A stretch of DNA of 64,000 bases from Trichobilharzia regenti. Taxonomy: Eukaryota > Platyhelminthes > Trematoda > Strigeidida > Schistosomatidae. The notes beneath the pieces are model-generated. The model searched no databases and was not told the DNA's origin. It was given only the letters and a program-made list of their open reading frames with translations. The stretch lies in contig OX235262.1 in the NCBI GenBank assembly GCA_944472135.2, forward strand, positions 62,158,440 to 62,222,439, in the 5' to 3' direction. Positions within the stretch are counted from its first letter, which is position 1; each line of letters starts with the position of its first letter. Both the position numbers and the translations under genes were made by a program. Positions 11,413 through 21,289 of the stretch are shown here, piece by piece.

Positions 11413-11765
11413 TGTCAGTCACGTCTCATAAACCGTTAATGCCCAGCTCTTGCTACGCTCGGGCCCACGCTGTTCCTCGAAGATTTCAGAAACGCTTAGT
11501 AATAACGGACCCAAAAACCAAAGCACCGATTGGCCTCTTTGGAATTCCTTATTGTAACACCAACATATAAAACATATTTCTACTAAGTTCTGTGAACAAA
11601 TATTACAATAATAAATCACAAGATTACTTCTGATGGTTTACTCTTCTTTCTGAACAGCGACCGATGAGACGATGACTGTCGTATTGATGCCTCCGCGAAA
11701 ATTGGGGAAGTTGATTTTGAGCAAACAACCAAGAATTGATCGTTCAATCTTCAACTCCATTGACA
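11413..11765 (-). repeat. 5' LTR of the BEL/Pao-type element
   Basis: 353 bp, with TG at 11413 and CA at 11765, followed directly by the AGTAA target duplication. It is near-identical to the 3' LTR at both ends but differs strongly in the middle (about 11520-11640). Confidence 0.9.
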
Positions 11766-11770
11766 AGTAA

Positions 11771-13390
11771 TGTAAGAGCCTCATAAATTATAGGTCTGTT
11801 TAGTGTAGGAGCTTGGAGACTACACCTGTTGTTTATTTGCCTCTATTTATATTTTCGGATAAAAAAGCAGTGGTCATGGGAAAAGCCCTCAAACAAATGA
11901 GAATCGTCCGTATAATGTTTACCTGAATAGCCTGACGTACTTGCCACATATAACACAGCCTTCATTTGTTATGCCAGCTTTCAGAAAATATAAACAATAA
12001 TGATGCCTAGGACCATATCATGTAAATCTCCTTAACCTATGAAAAGTGAGCTTATTAACATTACTCCATTACCTGTTCGTATATGTATCCATTGTAGGTG
12101 AATAATTGTAATTATGCTTATTCCATATGTATATAATTTATCATATTGATGATGCCCACAAACTGGCATTGTTCATGTACACAAAATGAGGATATGTAGT
12201 ATTATTATTCGCGAAATTTTCATAGTCAGACTAAAGAGAGAATGGGAAGGTCGGATTATGCGGAAATTTTTTGGCAGCCATCGGGGATAAAATAATAAAA
12301 TCCCGTAGGGTTATATCGCAGAAGGGCGTTTCCGTGTAGATCGTTTACTGTTTGGTTTCTCACTAGATTACCTGACCCCATGGGAGCTACAATACAGGAC
12401 AGCACTGGGTCGCAGACTCACATCTCTGAGGATTTTCACAGGACACTGAATCAGGCTGTATAGCTGGTCTCAGGATTTCGCCCAGCTGTTGTATGATACT
12501 GGCAAGCTGCAAGCACGTGATCCATTCATTCGGAATCAATTTCATGCCTCGCATTTGGCGATACCTCTACCAGTCTATAAGATTTGGATTTCTAAGAATT
12601 CGCATTTAACATTCAGGAAGTGAAAGATTTTGTCTTCTTGGTTTCAACAACTGCCAACAGTCTAAAGAAAGCTGAAACATTGTGCTAAACAAGATTCATG
12701 CAGACTTTTGGAATGGCTGCCACATCTTAGAAGTCCCCTAAACGGATTTTGATCAGCGTTTGGAATAATTTTGAGTGATATGGCCTGTGACATGTCAAAG
12801 TGAACAGTAAAGCGGCTGGTAGCCACATTTTGCCCAAGTCCTGCAGATCAGGGGGTCTCAAAAGGTACCGGGTGCGTCTTGGTATCCTCTTGAAAACCAC
12901 GGGATCTCCTTCGATATTTCGTTTCCAGGTTGCAGTTGGGATAGCATGGCCGAATGTGGTGTCAGTTTCCAGTAAAAAATGGGTGGCCATTTTGGGGGTG
13001 GTATCTTTGATTGTTAGCGGAGAATGAGACGGTTTATTTACCCATGAGCTGTTTAATAATGACATATCACTCAAGTTCCAAAATGAGTGCTTGCAGGTCG
13101 GCTATCAATCAAGCATAATTCTTTAAATGGTTTTTGGAATATTTTGTTGGTCAGTGTTGGTAAGGTGTTCTAGCAGACTGCCGTAGTGTTACAAGCATTG
13201 GCTGAAGCTGTTGAGATGAGAGTGATTCCCTGAAGTACTCCACACTTCACCTCCGTCGTTTCATGACTTCAGCCATCCAAGAGGGCACATGCACTTCTGG
13301 ACTATTCCCTAACCTAAAACTGAGGAGGAGCCTCTAGCAGATAAAGTATATTCTTTGTTACAGAAGCTACTCTGTGTGCACACTCGGGTG
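11771..13390. other. Unassigned stretch with one unrecognised ORF
   Basis: Most of this has no recognisable content. A minus-strand open frame at 12727-13074 encodes a basic, proline-rich peptide (GHAIPTATWKRN, FKRIPRRTRYLLRPPDLQD). It looks more coding-like than the background, but I cannot place it in a family. The plus strand of 12230-12560 is somewhat GC-richer and could be part of the same decayed element. Confidence 0.2.
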
Positions 13391-15240
13391 TATACTGTCC
13401 GACTCTCAAAGTACTTGTTCTGCTTAGACCAAAAACAAGCCCAAAACCACTTGTATCGGGATCAATAACGACAGGCGAAGATGACTGCTTAACTATCTGG
13501 GGATTTTGTACAAGTGTACTACACCGGCGTGTCAAGTGAGAAGCTTACCGGGCTACGTACCTTCAGCTTAACAAGTCGGCTTAAGCAGTGAAGGTTACCG
13601 TCCTATTCTGAGTGAAGAATTCAGCAGACCAGTTACTCTGGAAAACTCATTTATCTCTACAAGCTCATCGAAACCCCAGAGTTTTTTTCTCTTCACGCTT
13701 AATGCTTTAAGCATCTCCAAAGAAATGCCTTCCTCTGAGATGGACATGTGTAACACAGTGAGCAACAGTCACGCCAGGAAGAAAAGCGGAACGATAGCTC
13801 ATTAAGAGCATGTATTTGGTAAATTGACAGAAATAAGAGAGTGCAGATCAAGCCCTCACAAACAAATAGTCTAATTGTCATCATTGATATTGAGTCCTGA
13901 TGGACGTTGAGCCTGTTGCTCCACGGAATAGACTCCTGAGTGTTTCCTGAGAGGAAGAGAAGAAAATGGTGTTAAGTGATTTATCTATAACAGCTTTTAC
14001 TTTGTTACACATGTATGCGGTGATGCAACTGTTTGATTCCCGGGGCAGAGCGAAAGCTAAATTGAGTGAACTCATCGAAACGAAATATGATTAAGGACGT
14101 CAATTATCAGCGAGACGTATCAATATGCTAATGAAAGTACATATTCTCTGACTCCTAATCTCCATGTCCTATATGAGAAGAGAACTGTTAGAATCCAAAC
14201 TGGAGTAATAAATCAACCGTCCTAAGTACGAGACATATTTCAGGACCAGAAACGTAGGGTAGTGATGTTTGCTTAGCTAACTACAGTTTGATCGCGAGCA
14301 ACCGACCGTAACACAACAGAGTATCAGATGGCGTGGGTGTTTGACGGCGTACCTTCAGCTTGGTCAATCAACTTAGACTATCAAGGTCAGAACCCAGTGT
14401 TTAATTATAGAGTTGGTAGGCAAATAATTTTGGGGAGTCATTCACCGTCTCAACCTTGTCCACGGAGAAATGGCGCATAGGCCTTCCACAACGGTTTTGC
14501 TGAACAGTCAATTATTCCTAGATTTTTGGAACATCCCTATATTAGGTATTTCAGAAATAAACCAAAATGTGGATACGTGCCACATAGCAAGAATACAACT
14601 AATGCAGAATAACCTTTCAACAAGAAGTAACTTCTAGAGTCCATAACCACAAAAATTTGACTGAAATAATTCAAATGAAAGATTAGCGCCCAATGGGCTT
14701 ATTGTTTTAAGGGATTATTTACCTCTGCAAATACAGTACAAATAGAAATCAAACATTTGAGTAAAAGACTTTTAGAGGATGCATGGAATGTGCTGACGTC
14801 TACGTAGAGTGAGACGTATAGTGACACAGGTCCTTATGCCCACAACTCATACAGGATGGATTCTGCGTAGACAAAAGCCAAGTCAAAACACCAAATTGAT
14901 CGTTCAAAATATGAAGTATATTTCGGGACTAAATCGGAGTGTGAGGATGATTGCTTAACTAGCTTAACAGTTGACACCACTGTGCTATCTATTCTGGCGG
15001 TAAGTAATTCCTCAAAATTATTGGCTTGTAGCATTCATCACTCAACATGGGATCCTGACCCTCACTTTTAAAGTTGACTCGTCTAGTTGAGGGCTGGTGA
15101 TCAAGCATCCACATCATTCGGTACGCCGTTGTGTTACGTTCGCTTGTTCGCGGTCCGTAGCTAATTAAGCAGTCTTCCTCGCACACTGATTTAGTCCCAA
15201 AATATACTTCATATTTTGAACAATCATTTCGGTTTAATTG
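13390..15240. repeat. Cluster of an unclassified local repeat
   Basis: Related blocks occur at about 13420-13620, 14180-14430 and 14870-15000 (plus) and 15040-15240 (minus). Shared words include GACTGCTTAACTAGCT, ATATTTCGGGACTAAATC, CGTAACACAACGGCGTAC and AAGGTCAGAACCCA. The last two copies form an inverted repeat: 14898-14964 against 15159-15225, roughly 85% identical by eye. No protein, LTR or tRNA-like head is visible. It could be a non-autonomous element that inserted repeatedly, or a duplicated segment. Confidence 0.55.
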
Positions 15241-15376
15241 AATTTTAGATTTTCCCGTCGATTGATTGGACCGAAGTGCTCGGTCTCAGGCCGACATGTT
15301 GGCTTCTTGTGCAGATGCTTCGACGATGTCTGGGCATGTAATTATAATTGAATTAGTGGATTATTATTATTATTAT
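15225..15376 (+). repeat. SINE/LINE-like tail ending in TTA repeats
   Basis: The first part (TTGAATTTTAGATTTTCCCG, then TCGATTGATTGGACCGAA) matches the sequence upstream of the SINE-B copy at 32565-32810 (there on the minus strand) and partly 62838-62862. The block ends in a (TTA)n run at 15358-15376, typical of a retroposed 3' end. Confidence 0.45.
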
Positions 15377-15380
15377 TGGT

Positions 15381-15552
15381 AACAGCTTGATTCCACACTG
15401 TATTTTTGGTACAAGTATGGAATTTTCAGCGTGGATATCGGTAGCCCAAATTTCGCAGGCCGACCATAGATATCTGGTGTGCGCCGGTGTGGGCTCGAAC
15501 CCCGGACCATCTGCATGGTCGTTGAGAGTCCTAACCATTGTGCCACCGACGA
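15381..15552 (-). mobile_element. tRNA-derived SINE, family A
   Basis: On the minus strand it starts with a tRNA-like head (GTGGCACAATGGTTAGGACT as A box, B box with GGGTTCGAGCC). The body includes GATATCTATGGTCGGCCTGC, GGGCTACCGATATCCACGC and a GTGTGGAATCAAGCTGTTAC tail. The same body occurs at 25454-25650 and 62301-62496. It is internally promoted by RNA polymerase III in principle and depends on a LINE for movement. No ribozyme motif is visible. Confidence 0.8.
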
Positions 15553-15562
15553 TGGTGAGTGA

Positions 15563-15612
15563 CAGTGGAATCCAGGATGCGCATTTCTTCCTATTTGGGA
15601 CTCGTCATCTGG
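15563..15612 (-). ncRNA. Decayed hammerhead ribozyme (SINE-B family)
   Basis: On the minus strand the order is ATGACGA, GTCCCAAATAGGA, AGAAATGCGCATC, CTGGATTCCAC. It is the Sm-alpha type of hammerhead with two core lesions: C3 is A, and the last base of stem II is A in place of C. Probably inactive. Confidence 0.7.
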
Positions 15613-15616
15613 AGTT

Positions 15617-15725
15617 GGCTCTCGTGGCCCCGGTGGTCTAGTGGATAACGCTTTGGCGTTTGAAACTATGGGCACTGGGTTCGAACCCCGGCGGGAACGT
15701 CATCACTCACTGAGGAATGCAGGTA
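15617..15725 (+). mobile_element. SINE-B tRNA-like head, plus strand
   Basis: A tRNA-like head with A box GGTCTAGTGGATAACGC and a strong B box GGGTTCGAACCCC, ending in CATCACTCACTGAGGAATGC. The ribozyme part expected next is missing on this strand and lies instead just upstream in opposite orientation (15563-15612). I do not call it a tRNA gene: it has no closing acceptor stem and occurs in several decayed copies. Confidence 0.7.
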
Positions 15726-16628
15726 TATATATGTATGTATCACGGTTTATTACACTTCAGTTCTCCATGAGCTCTTCGAAATATGATCTCGTTACCGATC
15801 AATCCTTTCAAGTTTTGATTTGTGTCTTTTCATACAACGCTATTTGATACTATTTTGCATACAGCGTTCTCACACCCTACAACGTGAAAACGTAGATGTA
15901 CTATGATATTTTAATCGGAGTCATGCTTCTCTTCTCTTATGATTTAGCCTCTGTTGCAATTCCGAATGGTTATTGCTCCGAAAGCTGGCAAAAAATCTGA
16001 TTTTTCGATACATCTTTAAGTCTTTTACTTATTTTTATGTTTATTTTTATCCTGGCTATCTTACCCAGTCTTCAAATCGTTAGAAAATGTTTTGAACAGT
16101 GAAACTGGCACCAGAACAGCCATTTTATACCACAAACACTGGTTTTTATAAGAATATATCATGTTGACCATTTACTATGCATAATTTAGACACTAGATAT
16201 GTGATAACCTTATTTTAGCACAAATGGAGAGATTACTTAAGCCAATAGAACACTACTTATTAAATAGCAAAACTTGAAGTATATTGTTCACACTTTGAGC
16301 TAGAATTGTTGTGTTAAGGAGATATGATATAATAGGCTGAAGGCTGATACAAAACCACAAACCTGTTTGGTAACCGAATGCAAACTGAATGATACTTTTC
16401 AGAGTATGTTACAAGACCAACAGAATAGTTAAAGTAATAAATTTCTTTTCTTTGCATTAGTTTTTCAGGATATCACAAAAAGATTTAATGCAAATACCAA
16501 CGTACTAGATAAAATTTAGCCGTTGTCGGCCAGTCTTCGGGAGAAATTTCTCCATGTCTTCGATAGTACGACTCTTACGACTATACTCATTATTTTTGTG
16601 TAACTCACTGGCTTACTGGTATACGTTA

Positions 16629-16736
16629 TACTACACTTAGTTGCTTTTATATTCCATGCCTGAATATAAACTTTGTAACTTTTCGAGATTTTAATTTGTA
16701 TTTAGAACTAATCCCGTCTTTGTTCGCTTCAGATTG
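16629..16736 (+). repeat. Direct repeat, copy 1 (copy 2 at 18094-18195)
   Basis: Both copies run from CTACACT[TA]AGTTGCTTTTAT to CTAATCCCGTCTTTGTTCGC, about 105 bp and clearly over 80% identical by eye, same strand, 1.46 kb apart. No TG...CA ends were seen. It could be a pair of short terminal repeats or two copies of a small interspersed element. Confidence 0.6.
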
Positions 16737-18093
16737 ACTTCTAAATAAAAAGTTAGATTGACATTAAGGCATACTAAATACTATTCTATCTAATATCAAA
16801 AATGTCTTAATCAGACAGCTGTCAGAAACTGTAAAACAGTTGATAAAATTACCATAATAAAGTTTGAAGGTATCTAGTAACATTAATAAGCACTAATGTA
16901 GAGTGTGTCTGCAACATAAATGTCGAAAGGTGTAAAAACAACATGGAAAATAAATGGAAATAGAATAATTTGATTATTCTGGTAAAATGCATGAGATAAA
17001 AACAGAAACTAAAGGCTAATGTAAAACTAATAAAAATAACACTGAAAGTTGAAATGCAGGTTAACTGACACTAAGTTTATAGTCAGTAATAAAAAATAAA
17101 TCGAAGCCACATCTATGAAAGGTACATTCAATAGGACGAGCACTAGACCATAAATTGATAGAATTTAGAAAGGTTGAATTATTCGATTCTGGCCAACTGT
17201 CTAAGATGATAATATGCACACTTCAGGGATTATTGTTTCTGGATCCAACCATGAAACAGATTGAGAATGCACTTTGCTAAGAAGTCCCAAATGACAGTGA
17301 AGTAAATGTCCGCCACTTCTTTATCTTAAGGATCCTTCGTCTGGTGCTAACTTACGATAATAACTATTTCCGAGACGAAATAGGAAATTTTGATTTAATG
17401 CAAAATTTCCACTGTCTTGACATTCACTTATGGAAAATAAAGTAAAAGGAATAAAACTACATTAAGTGTATTCAGAACAAAATACATTTGTGGTGTATTG
17501 CTCTTTTTGTAAATGATATCTTTTTGTAAAGGAAATAACTTTGTAGAAGTTATTTGGCGTATTACGGTATATTATAATATTTTTAAAATTTCATCTGATT
17601 TTCTAGTATCATATAAGGAAATTGGTTTTGTTTAGCGAAATACTAATAGAAGCTAAGAGGAATATTTCTGATTGAGTGCTGTTGTAATCTAAGTCTTCAT
17701 TTCGCTTAAAACCATCGTTCACTTCAGTTGATGTCGGTCAATTTCTTTTCCCTCATAACTCATTTGGCTTTTAGCTTCTAAGGCTAATATAATGTTGGTT
17801 TTTTGAATTTCAATGAAAGTAGACATAGCTACACTTACTTAAGCTCTTATGCTGCATCATCCGTAGTATAACAAAAGACACTTCAATTATTTGTATGGGT
17901 GTCAGAGGTTACAACTGCTTTATTGAATTCAGTTTATTAAATGGAATGTTGTGATAAGGCTATATGTTGGTAGATGGAGTGTTATGCAGTCATAAAATAT
18001 TTCGACAAGTTTATCGATTCCTCCGCTAGATAACAGAACTTAATGACGTATATGGAACTGTAGGGTAGCATTTTCTTTACACTTAAAGCCATG

Positions 18094-18195
18094 CTACACT
18101 AAGTTGCTTTTATCTTTCATGCAAAAAAAAAACCTTTATAAATTTTCGAGATTTTAATGTATATTTAGTACTAATCCCGTCTTTGTTCGCTTCAA
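18094..18195 (+). repeat. Direct repeat, copy 2 (copy 1 at 16629-16736)
   Basis: It contains a 10-base A run where copy 1 has different sequence, and ends in the same CTTTGTTCGCTTC. Confidence 0.6.
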
Positions 18196-18974
18196 ATCTT
18201 ATGTTTAGATGTATCAAAACGCCTAGGTCGGCCACTTCGAGTTATGTACTTGACTTCACAATCGTAATGTGCTATCTGATAAATTGAGGCATTTTAGCTA
18301 ATTGTAAAATATAAGATTCTTAGGTCTGTATACTTCATTCATTGAACAAACTAGTGAGTTAAAATGCCACCCTGATCTCATATTTGTTAGGAATCCCACC
18401 TAGACTTTATGAACTCTGTTGATTATGTGGAAGCACTTTGGAAACTTTGGAATTTCCTTATCATAAATATTTCGGGTCATATAAACTTTTAATAAATTCT
18501 GGATAATATGTATATATTTGGTAACAGCTCTGGCCTGAACTATGAGGCACCTCAGATTGAACATATTCTGATAATGCATGTTTAAGCGTATTTGTAAAGT
18601 CAACTATTTATCTGTCTAATAAGATTACCTTACACACTTATGAGAGTGTTGCAACAGGTGGGCTAAACAATCACCACACTATGAGGTAATACTGGAGAAT
18701 AATTCCCAAGTTAAATATGGTTACCGGGAGAAAAAACAGCATCATGTGCCTGTATCCCAGTGACTAATGCAGATGGAAACATTCATTTCCATTTCATTCA
18801 TGATTTTCACCTCTTGTACAACAGTTATAGGCACTTCCAACTGATAGATCCCAGACGACATTAGTCTGAAAATAATGACAACACTAAGATATCAGTTTAA
18901 GTCCTCAGTTATCACAGACTGATCAGTTCGTTTTGGTGAAAAACAACAGTGGAAAACTACAGATAATACACGTA

Positions 18975-19270
18975 CAACTCATCCAGGTTATTTGAAAAAA
19001 CGCGCTCGTGAACACTACCCAGACTGGTTAGTAAAAGGAAACCAAAAGCGTGTATACAGTTCAGTGACAGAACATCTGGTCAATTCAGGATATTCAGCAC
19101 CTTTCGAAAAATCCTTCAAAATAGTATACAAGATTCAATCAAACCTATCAAAGGGAGTCAAATCAAGACATCTGGGCATAGCCGAAGCGCTAGCTATACA
19201 AAAGCTCAAACCCACCCTTTGTATCCAAAAGAAATACGTCCAACCCCTGTCCCTGCTATGGCCATCATAA
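18975..19270 (+). pseudogene. Penelope-like element, GIY-YIG endonuclease C-terminus
   Basis: The frame encodes EHYPDWLVKGNQKR, then SSVTEHLVNSGYSAP, FKIVYKI and IAEALAIQKLKPTLCIQKK, ending LLWPS. This is the C-terminal part of the GIY-YIG endonuclease of trematode Penelope-like elements, which nicks the target to prime reverse transcription. The GIY-YIG core itself, the zinc-binding cysteines and the whole RT domain are missing upstream, so the copy is 5'-truncated. The C-terminal frame is intact for 92 codons. About 450 bp of AT-rich 3' sequence follows, then a hammerhead-like tail near 19700. Confidence 0.8.
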
Positions 19271-19689
19271 CACAGGTAATTTTTTTAGTAATGACCATCC
19301 CATCGCCTTTCTTACCTAAACTTCCTGTTTATTCTTGTTATTTTAAGTTTTTCTTAATCCCTATTTACACTACCATATTTTCATATCCGAACTTCGTGTT
19401 TATTTTGTCATTTTACTATTTCCACACATTTAATCCCTGATTGCATAAACAATTATTCATCACATTAGTTCTTATCCAAACATCCTGTCTATTTTGTTAT
19501 TTCTACATTTCTAACCCCTAATTGCACAATGTCAATCTTCTTAGCTATCATGATGATACTTTGTTTGTTTTATCCATCCCCCTGTTTATTATGGCATTCT
19601 AATTCCTAATTTTAATTTTTACTAATTTGACCCTTGACCGGATATTATTCTGGAACTTTCCTATCCATTTGATATAAATACACGAATGT

Positions 19690-19745
19690 ACAGCCAAGAT
19701 GATGACTTCGTCGAAAAGAAAATTTTCTTCGCTGCAATTGTCTTC
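19690..19745 (+). ncRNA. Hammerhead-like motif in PLE 3' region
   Basis: The order TGATGA, CTTCGTC, GAAA, then AGAAAATTTTCTTC and GCTG resembles a type I hammerhead: core, GAAA, self-paired stem III and a 3' arm that could pair with the upstream CAGC. The core is not canonical: the base before TGATGA is A, and stem II does not close on G12. Hammerheads are known in pseudo-LTRs of Penelope-like elements; here the motif is decayed or atypical. Confidence 0.4.
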
Positions 19746-20454
19746 TTAATAACTCCTATGACCCAATGTGTATATTCCGGTATTTGAAAAAAATTACTTC
19801 ACTGTGCAGTTATATGAAAAGGTATTCAAATAATTTATGTAATTACCTTACTACATTTCCTAAAAATAATGTATCAAATGGTATCAGACGAACAAACTTC
19901 GGATATATAGTTGAAGGTGCCTAGTTTTTGACTTATACTAATTTATACTCATCGAGTCCATTCAGAAACGTTTATCTCCATTGTCGATATTATGCTGTGC
20001 TATATTTGGATATTTTAACCTTAGGTTTTACAATTTATTATAAAACTAATCATGCTGTTATCTAATCGCTATGAGACAATAGTTATTTTCGCTTCTACTC
20101 CTACAGGTATACATATTCTACTTATATATTCTCAACGATTGGCTACCTGGATTATGAAGACACTTGGATGAATTAATCCTTGTAGTTACTATCATAATTA
20201 CCTCAATTGTTTGCCACTTATTCTTAATCCTGAGTTTTAATTCTACCAACCACATTGATTTCAAATGTCTGCGATTAATATTTTGTTGCGTAATTGTAAA
20301 GCCTTTTGAGAAAATAAATATTTGTCTAAATTATGTTCTATAATAATCATAATGGGTATATTTAAAGTACTGAGAATGGATATAGTTAAGAATTTTATTG
20401 ATTCCATCCTTACTGAAACAAGCTGATGAATTTTCTCGAGTCTGTAGACGAATC

Positions 20455-20710
20455 TGCCTAGTTGTACATCCTACACAATTTGTACCATATGGAAGAGTTG
20501 AGGCGGTATATGCATGAGGATATCACAGCGACGCCAGCATAGCCTTCAGGGTAGCATATTATATTGCGAAGTCACTGTCAAGCACAGTTCGCCTAAGTCT
20601 CTTAAGTATAGCTGAATCTCTTTCAATAATAAGATCAACTAAACCTGTGCTTTGTAGTCAAAAAGAACACATTCAGGCTCTGTTCCTACAGTGATCAAAC
20701 TTGGATTAAA
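20455..20710 (+). pseudogene. PLE endonuclease C-terminal remnant
   Basis: Broken frames give IAESLSII and CSQKEHIQAL, matching the IAEALAIQKLKP...CIQKK segment of the copy at 18975-19270. Stops and shifts are frequent. It is followed by pyrimidine-rich 3' sequence and then by the inverted terminal copy of the next PLE. Confidence 0.6.
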
Positions 20711-20929
20711 ATTTCACCTTCTCTCTCAGAAGTCCTCCCCCCTTATCCCCTTTTTTCTTTTGCTTGTTTATTATAATTTATTATCCTGATAATTATGATT
20801 TATACCTTTCATTATAGCATTATTTCAGTACTGTTGAATTTTCCTCTTATACTATTTGGGCTTACTGTTAGTGATATTAACTGTTTTCAAGTGTTTATTT
20901 GTTCCCATAGATGAAATTAGAAGGAGGTA

Positions 20930-21195
20930 TATAAGCAAACAAGGTTGTTTTCAGTAAGATCGTCTTCAGGCTTTACTTTAATCTACACAACTTTATATAT
21001 TAAACATTTAACCAATGAAGATGAGTTTGTGGATCAAAACATAATAAGTGTTAAGTGTTTTGAGCGTCAGTAGTAACGATGATTATAAGATGGCTAAAAC
21101 AATCATAATAAGGTGGTGTTAACAAAAGTACAGGAGTTTATTTAGGTGGCGATAGGAATAACGAAGGTAATATGTATATGTAGACAATTCACATT
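20930..21195 (-). repeat. Inverted terminal copy (pseudo-LTR) of PLE
   Basis: About 250 bp that is the reverse complement of 23755-24040. Shared words include AGGAATAACGAAGGTA, GTACTTTTGTTAACAC (inverted), CATAATAAGTGTTAAGTG and ACAACTTTATATATTAAACA. The copies flank the PLE body at 21290-23640. Pseudo-LTRs in direct or inverted orientation are a known property of Penelope-like elements. A hammerhead-like motif sits at its end (20932-20985, minus). Confidence 0.8.
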
Positions 21196-21289
21196 ATTAT
21201 ACATTTACTTTTCAAATTTAAAAGAAATTCATCATAAAAGAAATTTACAATTGGTGAACTTCCTGAGGATTTACTATCACGTTTCCTCA

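Larger units (their letters stand above)
7806..11765 (-). mobile_element. Non-autonomous BEL/Pao-type LTR retrotransposon
   Basis: This is a complete LTR element of 3,960 bp read on the minus strand. LTRs lie at 11413-11765 (5') and 7806-8163 (3'), each with TG...CA ends. The 5 bp AGTAA flanks both sides (7801-7805 and 11766-11770), a target-site duplication of the size usual for BEL/Pao. The ~3.25-kb interior holds a 144-bp leader, one intact gag-type ORF (9313-11268) and a downstream non-coding part with a ~190-bp tandem array. No protease, reverse transcriptase, RNase H or integrase is present, so mobility would depend on a related autonomous element (Sinbad is the BEL-type element known from schistosomes). 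I could not identify a primer-binding site with confidence. Confidence 0.85.
15726..18970. other. No recognisable gene; one direct-repeat pair
   Basis: AT-rich sequence without convincing coding potential. It contains the direct repeat pair at 16629-16736 and 18094-18195. Confidence 0.4.

Noticed and set aside
12727..13074. Minus-strand 115-codon ORF as a capsid or envelope gene
   Set aside because: It is basic and proline-rich but has no identifiable motif, no LTR or partner ORF nearby, and a competing open frame on the other strand.
15617..15725. tRNA-like sequence as a functional tRNA gene
   Set aside because: It has good A and B boxes but no paired acceptor stem, and is one of several decayed SINE heads. 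The same applies to the heads at 32.2, 32.7, 39.3, 56.3, 60.1, 62.3 and 63.1 kb.
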